Assembly: GCA_965211775.1 (NCBI GenBank)
Contig: OZ242974.1
Location: 496,001-560,000 of the forward strand
Source of the DNA: Thiodiazotropha sp040506975
Lineage (GTDB): Bacteria > Pseudomonadota > Gammaproteobacteria > Chromatiales > Chromatiaceae
Reading direction: 5' to 3'
Length of the DNA: 64,000 bases
Shown: positions 52,967-60,865 of the stretch, in pieces
Position numbering within the stretch: the stretch's first letter is position 1
Layout of the letters: every line of letters begins with the position of its first letter
Notes under the pieces: model-generated
Database searches by the model: none
Told to the model about the DNA's origin: nothing
Seen by the model: only the letters and a program-made list of their open reading frames with translations
Translations under genes and position numbers: made by a program

Positions 52967-55129
52967 TCAACAGGGAGAAAGATTGGCATAGGCCACTACC
53001 AGCCACTTACTTCCCTCCTCCTCGAAATTGACCTGTACCCGGGCACTGCGGCCCTGACCTTCCGCATTCAATACCACACCCTCGCCAAATTTGGTGTGGC
53101 GCACCCGCTGTCCCAGACTGAATCCACTCAGCTCGCCTACCTCCAGGTGGGGTGGACTGCCAAATACCGGTCGGCTGATGGCGGCGCCGGTGCGTACCTC
53201 CGACATCAATTCCGACGGCATTTCCCGAATAAAGCGCGAGGGGAGGGGATAACTGTCACTGCCGTGCAAGCGCCGACTCTCCGCATGACAAAGGTAGAGT
53301 TGACGCATCGCGCGGGTTACCCCCACATAACAGAGTCGCCGCTCCTCCTCCAGGCGCGACGGATCATCCGCAGACATGCTGTGAGGAAACAGCCCCTCCT
53401 CCATACCCACCAGGAAAACCAGCGGAAACTCAAGGCCTTTCGCCGCGTGCAGGGTCATCAGCTGTACACAGGGTTCGGAGGGATCCCCCTGGGCCTCGCC
53501 CGCCTCCAATGCGGCGCGGGAGAGAAAGGTGGACAGCTCATCCATTTCATCGGCATCATCTGCCTCGTAGCCAAATTGGCGGGTAGCGTTAACCAGCTCC
53601 TCCAGGTTCTCCTTGCGGTCAATACCCTTGCCATCGCGGCTCTTGTCGAAATGGCTTGGCAGTCCACTGGCCTGCAGTGCCTGCTCAACCGTTTCCGGCA
53701 GTGAAAGGTTCGCACAAGTCACCCGAAGCTCTTCGGTCAGGTCGAGGAAACCCTGTAATGCAGTTGCCGCCCGCTTTGCCATCACGCCCCCCTGTAACAG
53801 CTCCGAGGCAGCCTGCCATAGAGGACAGTCGAAATCCCTGGCATGGGCACGTACGGTGTCCATTGTCTTGGGTCCGATTCCCCTCGGCGGCATATTCACC
53901 GCCCGCTCGAACGCTCCGTCATCCTGCGGGTTATTGATCAATCTCAGATAGGCAAGGGCATCCTTGATCTCCGCCCGCTCGAAAAAGCGTAAACCGCCAT
54001 AGACGCGATAGGGAATGGCCGCCTGCAACAGCGCCTCTTCGAACAGACGGGACTGGGCGGTGGTGCGATAGAGTATGGCGGCCTCCGATTGACTGTTGCC
54101 CTCATCGATAAAGCGTCGGATCCTCTCTACGACAAATCGCGCCTCGTCGATCTCATTGAAGGCGGCATAGAGTTTGATCGGATCCCCTTCGCCATCCTGT
54201 GTCCATAATTGCTTACCCAGGCGTGAAGGATTGTTGTTGATCAGGGCATTGGCGGCATTCAGGATATTGCCGGTGGAGCGGTAGTTCTGCTCCAGGCGTA
54301 CCAACCTGACTGTTTCGTAGTGGGACTGAAAGCTCTGGATATTCTCAACCCGGGCACCGCGCCAGCCGTAAATCGACTGGTCATCGTCACCCACTACAAA
54401 GAGGTTGTTTCGTGGTCCCGCAAGCATTCTGAGCCAGGCGTACTGGATCGAATTGGTATCCTGAAACTCATCCACCAATACGTGCTGAAAGCGCTGTTGA
54501 TAGTGCTGCAGGATATCCGGTCTCTCCCGCCACAGCTCATGGGCGCGCAGCAGCAGCTCCGCGAAATCGACCTGCCCGCCCCGTTCACAGGCATCCTGGT
54601 ATTCGCCGTAGAGACGGATCATCTGCTGTTGATAGGGATCGCCGCCATCATCCAGGTGCTGGGGCCGCAACCCCTCATCCTTGTGGCCATTGATGAACCA
54701 CTGGATCTGTCTCGGTGGCCACCGTGCCTCATCCAGTTGCAGATTCTTCAACAGGCGCTTGATTAGGCGAAACTGGTCGTCGGAATCGAGGATCTGAAAA
54801 CTCTGCGGCAGTCCTGCTTCCTTCCAGTGCGCCCGCAACAGGCGATGGGCTAAGCCGTGAAAGGTACCGACCCACATACCTCCCAACGGCTGACCGAGCA
54901 GCTCTTCGATACGATAGCGCATCTCCTTCGCGGCCTTGTTGGTAAAGGTGACCGCCAGGATCGACCAGGTCGATACGGCCTCAGCCGCCAACAGCCAGGC
55001 AATCCGATGCACCAAGACCCGGGTCTTTCCACTGCCGGCCCCGGCCAGCACCAGCAGATTGCCTACAGGTGCGGTTACCGCCTCGCGTTGCGCATCGTTC
55101 AGGGGATCGAGTATGGGTGAAACATCCAT
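52967..55129 (-). CDS. uvrD: DNA helicase II (UvrD)
   Basis: About 720 residues, superfamily 1A helicase acting in mismatch and nucleotide excision repair. Walker A is LVLAGAGSGKTRVLVHRIAW near the N-terminus. Motif II is LVDEFQDTN, followed by GDDDQSIYGWRGA (motif III), LEQNYRS (motif IV) and VGVTRAMRQLYL (motif VI). The ATG at 55129 gives MDVSPILDPLNDAQREAV, matching the E. coli start; in-frame codons upstream to 55147 are less likely. Confidence 0.96.
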   Translation of the reverse strand: MDVSPILDPLNDAQREAVTAPVGNLLVLAGAGSGKTRVLVHRIAWLLAAEAVSTWSILAVTFTNKAAKEMRYRIEELLGQPLGGMWVGTFHGLAHRLLRAHWKEAGLPQSFQILDSDDQFRLIKRLLKNLQLDEARWPPRQIQWFINGHKDEGLRPQHLDDGGDPYQQQMIRLYGEYQDACERGGQVDFAELLLRAHELWRERPDILQHYQQRFQHVLVDEFQDTNSIQYAWLRMLAGPRNNLFVVGDDDQSIYGWRGARVENIQSFQSHYETVRLVRLEQNYRSTGNILNAANALINNNPSRLGKQLWTQDGEGDPIKLYAAFNEIDEARFVVERIRRFIDEGNSQSEAAILYRTTAQSRLFEEALLQAAIPYRVYGGLRFFERAEIKDALAYLRLINNPQDDGAFERAVNMPPRGIGPKTMDTVRAHARDFDCPLWQAASELLQGGVMAKRAATALQGFLDLTEELRVTCANLSLPETVEQALQASGLPSHFDKSRDGKGIDRKENLEELVNATRQFGYEADDADEMDELSTFLSRAALEAGEAQGDPSEPCVQLMTLHAAKGLEFPLVFLVGMEEGLFPHSMSADDPSRLEEERRLCYVGVTRAMRQLYLCHAESRRLHGSDSYPLPSRFIREMPSELMSEVRTGAAISRPVFGSPPHLEVGELSGFSLGQRVRHTKFGEGVVLNAEGQGRSARVQVNFEEEGSKWLVVAYANLSPC

Positions 55130-55257
55130 GGTGACTAGTTTACTCACCCGGTGGCGGCAAATGCCACCGTTAAGGGGCGATTTTCAACCAATTTATATAG
55201 AATTGAGCCGGAGCAGGGTATTCTCTCGCCCCTGAGTAATGACACAAGAGGTAGTAG

Positions 55258-56259
55258 ATGCAGATACTGGCAGGCGATATAGGCGGCACCAACACACGAC
55301 TCGCACTCTATCAGTCAAGTCCTGAGTCACCTTTAAACCTGCTTCTGCAAGAGACCTATCCCAGCCGGTCCTACGACTCCATCGAGGCCGTACTGCAGCG
55401 TTTTCTGACTCACACATCCACCGGGGAGGTCGATCGCGCCTGTTTTGGCATTGCCGGGCCGGTGATCGACCAGGTCTGTGAAACGACCAATCTGCCCTGG
55501 CGTGTATCCGCAAAGCGGATCAACGACCGATTCAACTTCAAACAGACCCGGCTGATCAATGACCTGGAAGCCAATGCCTGGGGTATAGAGACACTCGAAG
55601 AGCGGGATTTCTTCACCCTCAGTCACGGAGCTGAAAAGGCTGCCGGCAATCGTTCCATCATCGCTGCCGGCACAGGTCTTGGTGAAGCGGGTCTTTATTG
55701 GAGCGGGGAGAGACACCACCCCTTTCCCTCGGAAGGCGGGCATAGCGATTTCAGTCCGACCACGGCGTTGGAATTTGGGCTTTACCAGGTCTTGCAGAAG
55801 AGATACGGACATGTCAGCTGGGAACGTCTGGTCTCCGGGCCGGGCCTGGAGAGCATCTACGACTATCTGCTCGACCAGCAGGATATGCCAACACCCTCAT
55901 GGCTACATGAGCAAATGGAGAAAATAGGCAAAGCCCCCGCCATCTCCGGTGCAGCACTCGACTCGACAGACCCGCTGTGCCGGAAATCACTGCAACTGTT
56001 CACCCGGCTCTATGCCCGGGAAGCGGGCAACCATGCCTTGAAAATCATGGCTACAGGCGGTGTCTACCTGGGCGGAGGAATCGCACCTCAGATCCTGCCC
56101 ATGCTACGGGAAAACCTTTTCATGGAAGCCTTCCTCGACAAAGGACCCATGCGAAAGATCATGCAGTCGATGCCCGTGAAGGTCATTCTAAATGACAAGA
56201 CCGCCCTCTATGGCGCAGCAAACTATGCCACCAGGATACAGGCGAGACCCGGGCCATGA
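55258..56259 (+). CDS. glk: Glucokinase
   Basis: 333 residues of the bacterial Glk family (not the ROK family). The phosphate-binding start is ILAGDIGGTNTRLALY. LINDLEANAWGI holds the catalytic Asp region, AAGTGLGEAGL the second phosphate loop, and FPSEGGHSDFSP the glucose-binding Glu and His. It is divergent from uvrD. It supplies glucose-6-phosphate to the pathway that includes phosphofructokinase (41611). Confidence 0.94.
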   Translation: MQILAGDIGGTNTRLALYQSSPESPLNLLLQETYPSRSYDSIEAVLQRFLTHTSTGEVDRACFGIAGPVIDQVCETTNLPWRVSAKRINDRFNFKQTRLINDLEANAWGIETLEERDFFTLSHGAEKAAGNRSIIAAGTGLGEAGLYWSGERHHPFPSEGGHSDFSPTTALEFGLYQVLQKRYGHVSWERLVSGPGLESIYDYLLDQQDMPTPSWLHEQMEKIGKAPAISGAALDSTDPLCRKSLQLFTRLYAREAGNHALKIMATGGVYLGGGIAPQILPMLRENLFMEAFLDKGPMRKIMQSMPVKVILNDKTALYGAANYATRIQARPGP

Positions 56260-56401
56260 GATCTTCCTGTTGAGTGGCAGGCATAGTGGAACAGAAGGAT
56301 CGACAGGAATGGATTCCCCCCCTGCCTAAGGGGGGTGTCAAATGAAATCAGGCCATTTAGGCTATCAGGAACCCTGTCAACTGCATTGATCGGATCCCAG
56401 G

Positions 56402-57391
56402 TCACTCAAAGGGCTTTGGCGCCGGGGTCATGTCGGTGGAGGGAGGCAGTATCGGCATTAAGAAGGCAGGCTGATCACCTGTCAGCGTCTTAAGAAAGGC
56501 AACGATCTGGGCATTCTCATTGTCGGAGAATTTCTTGCCCAATTGCAGGCGTCCCATGACATCTACCGCCTCGGTCAGGGTTTCGGCCTCACCATCGTGG
56601 AAGTAGGGATAGGTCATCTCCACGTTGCGCAGGGTCGGCACCTTGAACTTGAAGCGGTCCGCATCCTTGCCTGTAACGGCGCTCAATCCTTCTGCCGGAC
56701 TCTTGGCCTTGTAGGGTTCCACAACACCCATCTTTTGGAATGAGTTGCCGCCAACGGCCTCACCGTTGTGACAGCTGACACAACCACTCTGTTTAAACAG
56801 TGTATAACCGGCCATTTCATCCTGAGAGAGGACCTGTTTGTCGCCCAACAGCCACTGATCGAAACGGGAGTTCGGTGTTACCAGGGTTTTCTCGAACTCC
56901 GCAATGGCTTGTGTGACCTCGTCGATCGTGATCTTGTCGCTACCAAAAACCTGTTTGAACTCCATGACATATTCAGGGATCGAGGTCAGTACGTCGATCG
57001 CCAAAGTATGGGTAAATGCCATCTCACCGGGATTTGCGATAGGCCCACCCGCCTGTGCCTTGAGATCGGCCGCCCGGCCATCCCAAAATTGGGCCACATT
57101 CAGGCTGGAATTGAGCACTGTCGGTGCATTGATGGGACCCTGCTGCCAATTGTGTCCAATTGATGTCTTAAGATTATCCGTACCGCCCATACTGAGGTTG
57201 TGGCAGGAGTTGCAAGAGATAAATCCTGATTTAGAGAGACGGGGATCGAAATAGAGCTTTTTACCCAGTTCTACCTGACCCAAATTGATATTCTGCACCG
57301 GCTTGATTGGCTGAATCGGCTCATCGATAGCCAAAATTGAGGTCGAAAATCCGAGCATAATTGAAAACAGAACGGTTTGTTTGCGTATCAT
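56402..57391 (-). CDS. Di-haem cytochrome c peroxidase
   Basis: 329 residues with a signal peptide (QTVLFSIMLGFSTSILA) and two CXXCH haem sites, CNSCH near residue 60 and CVSCH near residue 206. The MauG/CcpA-type segment FKVPTLRNVEMTYPYFHDG is near the end. It reduces hydrogen peroxide in the periplasm using electrons from cytochrome c. The upstream region holds a promoter with a PerR/Fur-type operator in its spacer (57577-57605), placing the gene in a peroxide-response group with the Fur-family gene next to it. Confidence 0.94.
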   Translation of the reverse strand: MIRKQTVLFSIMLGFSTSILAIDEPIQPIKPVQNINLGQVELGKKLYFDPRLSKSGFISCNSCHNLSMGGTDNLKTSIGHNWQQGPINAPTVLNSSLNVAQFWDGRAADLKAQAGGPIANPGEMAFTHTLAIDVLTSIPEYVMEFKQVFGSDKITIDEVTQAIAEFEKTLVTPNSRFDQWLLGDKQVLSQDEMAGYTLFKQSGCVSCHNGEAVGGNSFQKMGVVEPYKAKSPAEGLSAVTGKDADRFKFKVPTLRNVEMTYPYFHDGEAETLTEAVDVMGRLQLGKKFSDNENAQIVAFLKTLTGDQPAFLMPILPPSTDMTPAPKPFE

Positions 57392-57576
57392 AGCTTTTTA
57401 CCCAATAGTTGAAACGGTTATGTAGCCATCCTCTGCCGTGAAAAGCCTTTCCCGCGTTTTTCACCGGACCGACTCTCCATCGATAGGATAATTATTCTGG
57501 TTTTGTTAAGTCTTACAGGTACTTGGAGACATAGGCTTCCTGCGCCACACCAAAAACCCTATCCTAAGGTGGGTTT

Positions 57577-57605
57577 ATATTAGAATTAGAATAATTCTAA
57601 AACAA
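57577..57605 (-). promoter_or_regulatory. Peroxidase promoter with PerR/Fur-type operator in the spacer
   Basis: On the minus strand a -35 TTGTTT (57600-57605) is separated by 17 bases from a -10 TAATAT (57577-57582). The spacer holds almost all of the perfect 7-1-7 inverted repeat TTAGAAT-A-ATTCTAA (57586-57600), the architecture of a PerR box. A third TTAGAAT half-site overlaps at 57580-57586. The box is about 190 bases upstream of the peroxidase start and just beyond the end of the Fur/PerR-type gene. Binding is inferred. Confidence 0.75.
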
Positions 57606-57667
57606 TGATGCAGATCAACAATTTTTACCGGATCAGTCCGTGTCTCAACTGTGATGGATAAGTTTTG

Positions 57668-57779
57668 CCTCGGGGCGCGAATAGAGAGGTTTTGGTTGTT
57701 CAACCGAGCGACCGGTAACACCGAGTGGGGCTTTTTCAGAAGCAATAGCGCCGATTGGATTAGTGTAAACAGGCCTTAG
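57668..57779. repeat. Half of an AGGGCCTG-family MITE, with one tip
   Basis: 57668-57740 matches the interior of the 297-bp MITE on its complementary strand (CGGGGCGCGA ... AGAGAGGTT ... GGTTGTTC ... CCGAGTGG ... CTTTTTCAG) with scattered differences. It ends in the tip GCCGATTGGATTAGTGT then AAACAGGCCTTAG at 57779. The other half is missing. The TTA at 57776-57778 is the stop codon of the Fur/PerR-type gene read on the minus strand. Confidence 0.75.
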
Positions 57780-58207
57780 GAGCTGTTTCTTACCCGTATG
57801 ACAAGATCGACAATCTCCATGGCGGTGCCCGCCGGCAGATCACTGTCGACGAAGTGGGGCGCCAGGCGCTCCTTGATGTCGATCAGATCGCCTGTGTCCA
57901 CATTATAGAAATGGTGATGATGGCTGGTATTGGAGTCGTAGAAGGTACGGCTCGAATCGATAAAGACCTCGCGCACCAATCCCTTCCTGACAAACAACCC
58001 GAGGGTATTGTAGACGGTGGCCTTGGAAACCCTGGCGCCTGTGTTTTTCACCGCTTCAAACAACTGCTCTGCGGTAACATGCTGATGACGAGCGAACAGC
58101 GTATCGGCGATAAGACGGCGCTGCCTCGTCAAATTGATGTTGTGGTCATCGAGAAGTTTATCGATATGTGCTCGATCCACCATTGGGCTGTTGCTTTTGG
58201 ACTCCAT
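57776..58207 (-). CDS. Fur-family peroxide/iron-responsive repressor (PerR/Irr-like)
   Basis: About 143 residues. The winged-helix DNA-binding domain includes RQRRLIADTLFARHQHVTAE and RVSKATVYNTLGLFVRKGLV. The metal site is a run of histidines in NTSHHHHFYNVDTGDLIDI. The Cys-x-x-Cys pairs of classical zinc-stabilised Fur/PerR are absent, which resembles the Irr-like branch. The genes on both sides (peroxidase, rubrerythrin, EncFtn-like ferritin) fit a peroxide/iron regulon. The ATG at 58207 is given; 58186 and further upstream starts are possible. Its TAA stop is formed by the edge of a dispersed repeat. Confidence 0.88.
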   Translation of the reverse strand: MESKSNSPMVDRAHIDKLLDDHNINLTRQRRLIADTLFARHQHVTAEQLFEAVKNTGARVSKATVYNTLGLFVRKGLVREVFIDSSRTFYDSNTSHHHHFYNVDTGDLIDIKERLAPHFVDSDLPAGTAMEIVDLVIRVRNSS

Positions 58208-58522
58208 CGTCAGAGTGTAAATACTCACCCCACAAATTGCCAAGCCCTTGAACAAAAAAAAAGAATAGGCCGAGAAGAGCGCCCTGTTATCGCCAGACTC
58301 GATTTGACCTGCCTGCATCAAGGGCTTACTCCTTATGCTAGCTGGCGGACAAACTTGATCTCGACCCCTGATTTCGATCCTAAATTATTAGGCATTGCCT
58401 ATCGATATCATTGAAAAGACCGCTCGATTCCAATCAATTTTAACTCTATTCTAGTCATCAGCGAAGGGCCGTACGGCTCGACGTAATTATCCACAATAAA
58501 CCATCATTTCGGAGAACCAGAT
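58208..58522. promoter_or_regulatory. Divergent control region between the Fur/PerR-type gene and rubrerythrin
   Basis: 315 bases without a gene. The symmetrical CCTAA-ATTA-TTAGG lies at 58379-58392 and a half-site ATTCTAG like the peroxidase operator at about 58447-58453. Neither is a full 7-1-7 box, so regulation of rubrerythrin by the neighbouring repressor is suggested by position rather than by sequence. Confidence 0.4.
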
Positions 58523-58939
58523 ATGGAACTCAAAGGTAGTCAAACTGAGCAAAACCTGAAAGACGCTTTCGCCGGAGAATCCCAAGCCAACCGCCGTTAT
58601 CTCTACTTTGCCGCCAAGGCGGACGTCGAAGGATATAACGATGTCGCCGCTCTTTTCCGCTCCACTGCAGAGGGTGAAACCGGCCACGCTCACGGTCATC
58701 TGGAGTATCTCGAGCAGTGTGGCGACCCCGCCACCGGAATGCCCATCGGCCCGACCGGCGATAACCTCAAGGCAGCGGTTGCCGGTGAAACCCATGAATA
58801 CACCGATATGTATCCCGGCATGGCCAAGACCGCCCGTGATGAGGGTTTCGACGAGGTGGCCGACTGGTTCGAGACCCTGGCAAAGGCGGAGCGCTCCCAC
58901 GCAAACCGTTACCAGAAGGCATTGGACGAAATGGACTGA
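58523..58939 (+). CDS. Rubrerythrin-family di-iron protein without rubredoxin domain
   Basis: 138 residues forming a four-helix ferritin-like bundle. Iron-binding Glu/His residues lie in DAFAGESQANRRY, GETGHAHGHLEYL, AVAGETHEYTDMY and AKAERSHANRY. The C-terminal rubredoxin domain of classical rubrerythrin is missing, so it must take electrons from a separate donor. It is first in a run with the Fe-S protein, EncFtn-like ferritin and DUF3501, and is expected to reduce hydrogen peroxide. Confidence 0.93.
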   Translation: MELKGSQTEQNLKDAFAGESQANRRYLYFAAKADVEGYNDVAALFRSTAEGETGHAHGHLEYLEQCGDPATGMPIGPTGDNLKAAVAGETHEYTDMYPGMAKTARDEGFDEVADWFETLAKAERSHANRYQKALDEMD

Positions 58940-59025
58940 TATCCAACCATCATCCTGAGCCCATGGTTCGGGATGACCCATGGGCGGCCTCAGTGCCGCC
59001 CATTGTCACAACCAGGAGCAGACTA

Positions 59026-60372
59026 ATGGCAGCAGCACCCAGCAACCAGAGAGAAGGCAATCTGGAGGCCCCGACACGGCATCCGATCGATTGGAAAAAT
59101 CCTGACTATTACGACGAAGAGAAGCTCATGACAGAGCTGGAGAGGGTGTTCGATCTATGCCATGGCTGTAGACGCTGTGTCAGTCTCTGCCACAGTTTCC
59201 CGACCCTGTTCGACCTGGTGGATGAATCGGAAACCATGGAGATCGACGGTGTCGATAAAAAGGATTATTGGCAGGTGGTCGATCACTGCTATCTCTGCGA
59301 CCTATGCTACATGACCAAGTGTCCCTACGTACCGCCTCATGATTGGAACATCGACTTTCCCCATCTGATGTTGAGGGGCAAGGCCGTCAAATATAAGAAG
59401 GGCGAAGTCAAACTGCGCGACCGGATCCTCACCAGTACCGACAATCTTGGCAAGCTGGCAGGCATCCCGGTGGTTGCCGGCGTCGTCAATCGTTTTAACA
59501 AAGCGAAGAACTTCCGCGAGATCCTCGATCACGCGATTGGCGTGCATCCCGAAGCTAAATTACCCGAATTTCATGCCAAGCCGCTTCGAAAACGGCTGTC
59601 TGAAAAAATCGACAGCGCCGCTGAGGGAACACCTGCCGGGACCACCAAAGGCAAGGTCGCCCTGTTCAGCACATGCTACGGCAACCACAACGAGCCCCAG
59701 GTCGGCGAGGATCTGGTTGCCGTCTTCGAACACAATGACATACCGGTCACCATTGCTGAAAAAGAGCAGTGTTGCGGTATGCCGAAATTGGAACTGGGCA
59801 ACCTCGACGCCGTGGAAACGGCAAAAGATGCGAATATCCCGATACTGGCCAAACTGGTCGACGCCGGTTGGGACATCGTTGCGCCAGTCCCCTCCTGCGC
59901 ATTGATGTTCAAACAGGAGCTGCCGCTGTTATTCCCGGATGATCCCGAGGTAAAAAAGGTCGCAGGGGCGTTATTCGATATCTTCGAGTATCTGATGATT
60001 CGCCACAAGCACGGCTTTCTGAAGACCGACTTCAAACGGGGGCTTGGCAGGGTCGCCTATCATGCCGCCTGCCATCAACGGGTGCAGAATATCGGCGCCA
60101 AGACCAAGGAGCTGCTCAGCCTGATCCCCGACACAGCGGTCACCGCCATCGAACGCTGCTCGGGCCATGACGGCACCTATGCTGTCAAAAGCGAGTTCCA
60201 TCAGCATGCCATGAAAATCGGCAAACCCGTGGTCAACCGAGTCAAACAGACCGAGGCCGATCACTACGGCAGCGACTGCCCGATGGCCGGCCGCCATATC
60301 GAAAACGGCTTGCGCGACGGCACTGCTTCGGAGCATCCCATTACCCTGTTGCGAACCGCATACGGCATTTAG
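59026..60372 (+). CDS. Fe-S oxidoreductase with 4Fe-4S ferredoxin and CCG domains (GlpC/HdrD-like)
   Basis: About 448 residues. Two 4Fe-4S motifs are present near the N-terminus (CHGCRRCVSLCHSFP and CYLCDLCYMTKCPYVPP). Two cysteine-rich CCG domains, starting STCYGN and ending KEQCCGMPKLE, and then HAACHQRVQNIG, are as in heterodisulfide reductase and glycolate oxidase Fe-S subunits. The ATG at 59026 is preceded by AGGAG. Lying between rubrerythrin and DUF3501, it is a good candidate electron donor to rubrerythrin. The stop TAG is the first codon of a dispersed repeat. Confidence 0.9.
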   Translation: MAAAPSNQREGNLEAPTRHPIDWKNPDYYDEEKLMTELERVFDLCHGCRRCVSLCHSFPTLFDLVDESETMEIDGVDKKDYWQVVDHCYLCDLCYMTKCPYVPPHDWNIDFPHLMLRGKAVKYKKGEVKLRDRILTSTDNLGKLAGIPVVAGVVNRFNKAKNFREILDHAIGVHPEAKLPEFHAKPLRKRLSEKIDSAAEGTPAGTTKGKVALFSTCYGNHNEPQVGEDLVAVFEHNDIPVTIAEKEQCCGMPKLELGNLDAVETAKDANIPILAKLVDAGWDIVAPVPSCALMFKQELPLLFPDDPEVKKVAGALFDIFEYLMIRHKHGFLKTDFKRGLGRVAYHAACHQRVQNIGAKTKELLSLIPDTAVTAIERCSGHDGTYAVKSEFHQHAMKIGKPVVNRVKQTEADHYGSDCPMAGRHIENGLRDGTASEHPITLLRTAYGI

Positions 60373-60400
60373 GGCCTGTTAATACTCATCCAATCGGCCG
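60370..60400. repeat. AGGGCCTG-family repeat, overlapping a stop codon
   Basis: TAGGGCCTGTTAATACTCAT followed by CCAATCGGCCG, in the 49-base gap between the Fe-S protein and the EncFtn-like gene. The TAG at its first bases is the stop of the Fe-S gene. The repeat therefore sits inside the presumed operon. Confidence 0.8.
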
Positions 60401-60421
60401 TAAATCTATAAGGAGTCAATC

Positions 60422-60709
60422 ATGTCAAACGAAGGCTATCATGAACCCCTGGAACAACTCAGTGACGAAACCCGTGACATGCATAGGGCAATTGTCTCCT
60501 TGATGGAGGAGCTGGAAGCCGTCGACTGGTATAACCAACGCGTGGACGCCTGCAGCGACGAGAGCCTGAGGGCCATCCTTGCCCATAACAGAGATGAAGA
60601 GAAAGAGCATGCCGCCATGGTGCTGGAGTGGATCAGACGGCAAGATCCCAGTTTCGACAAAGAGCTGAATGACTACCTCTTCACTGACAAGATCATTGCT
60701 CACGAATAG
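60422..60709 (+). CDS. EncFtn-like ferritin family protein without encapsulation tail
   Basis: 95 residues. YHEPLEQLSDETRDMHRAIV, LMEELEAVDWYNQRVDACSD and LAHNRDEEKEHAAMVLEWIR follow the encapsulated ferritin (EncFtn) pattern. The metal-binding Glu/His residues at the dimer interface are in MEELEAVDWY and EEKEHAAM. Known encapsulated forms end in a short hydrophobic targeting peptide; here the chain stops after LFTDKIIAHE, and no encapsulin shell gene follows. The ATG at 60422 has AAGGAG upstream. It is probably an iron oxidase acting with the rubrerythrin group. Confidence 0.88.
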   Translation: MSNEGYHEPLEQLSDETRDMHRAIVSLMEELEAVDWYNQRVDACSDESLRAILAHNRDEEKEHAAMVLEWIRRQDPSFDKELNDYLFTDKIIAHE

Positions 60710-60724
60710 AGGAAATGAAGCCAA

Positions 60725-60756
60725 TTAGTGCCTGTTGAGAATAATCCAGTCGGTAG
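60725..60756. repeat. Degenerate AGGGCCTG-family repeat
   Basis: TTAGTGCCTGTTGAGAATAA followed by TCCAGTCGGTAG, 16 bases after the EncFtn-like stop. It keeps the CCTGTT and TCCA-TCGG cores and TAG-type ends, but other positions have drifted. Confidence 0.55.
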
Positions 60757-60865
60757 CCATGACACCTTATGCCAGCCGACATAATCCAACAGCATAACCG
60801 ATCAAAACCCGGCCGCATGGAGATCAAGGCCGGTTTTAAAATGAGAGATTACACAGGAGAGATTA

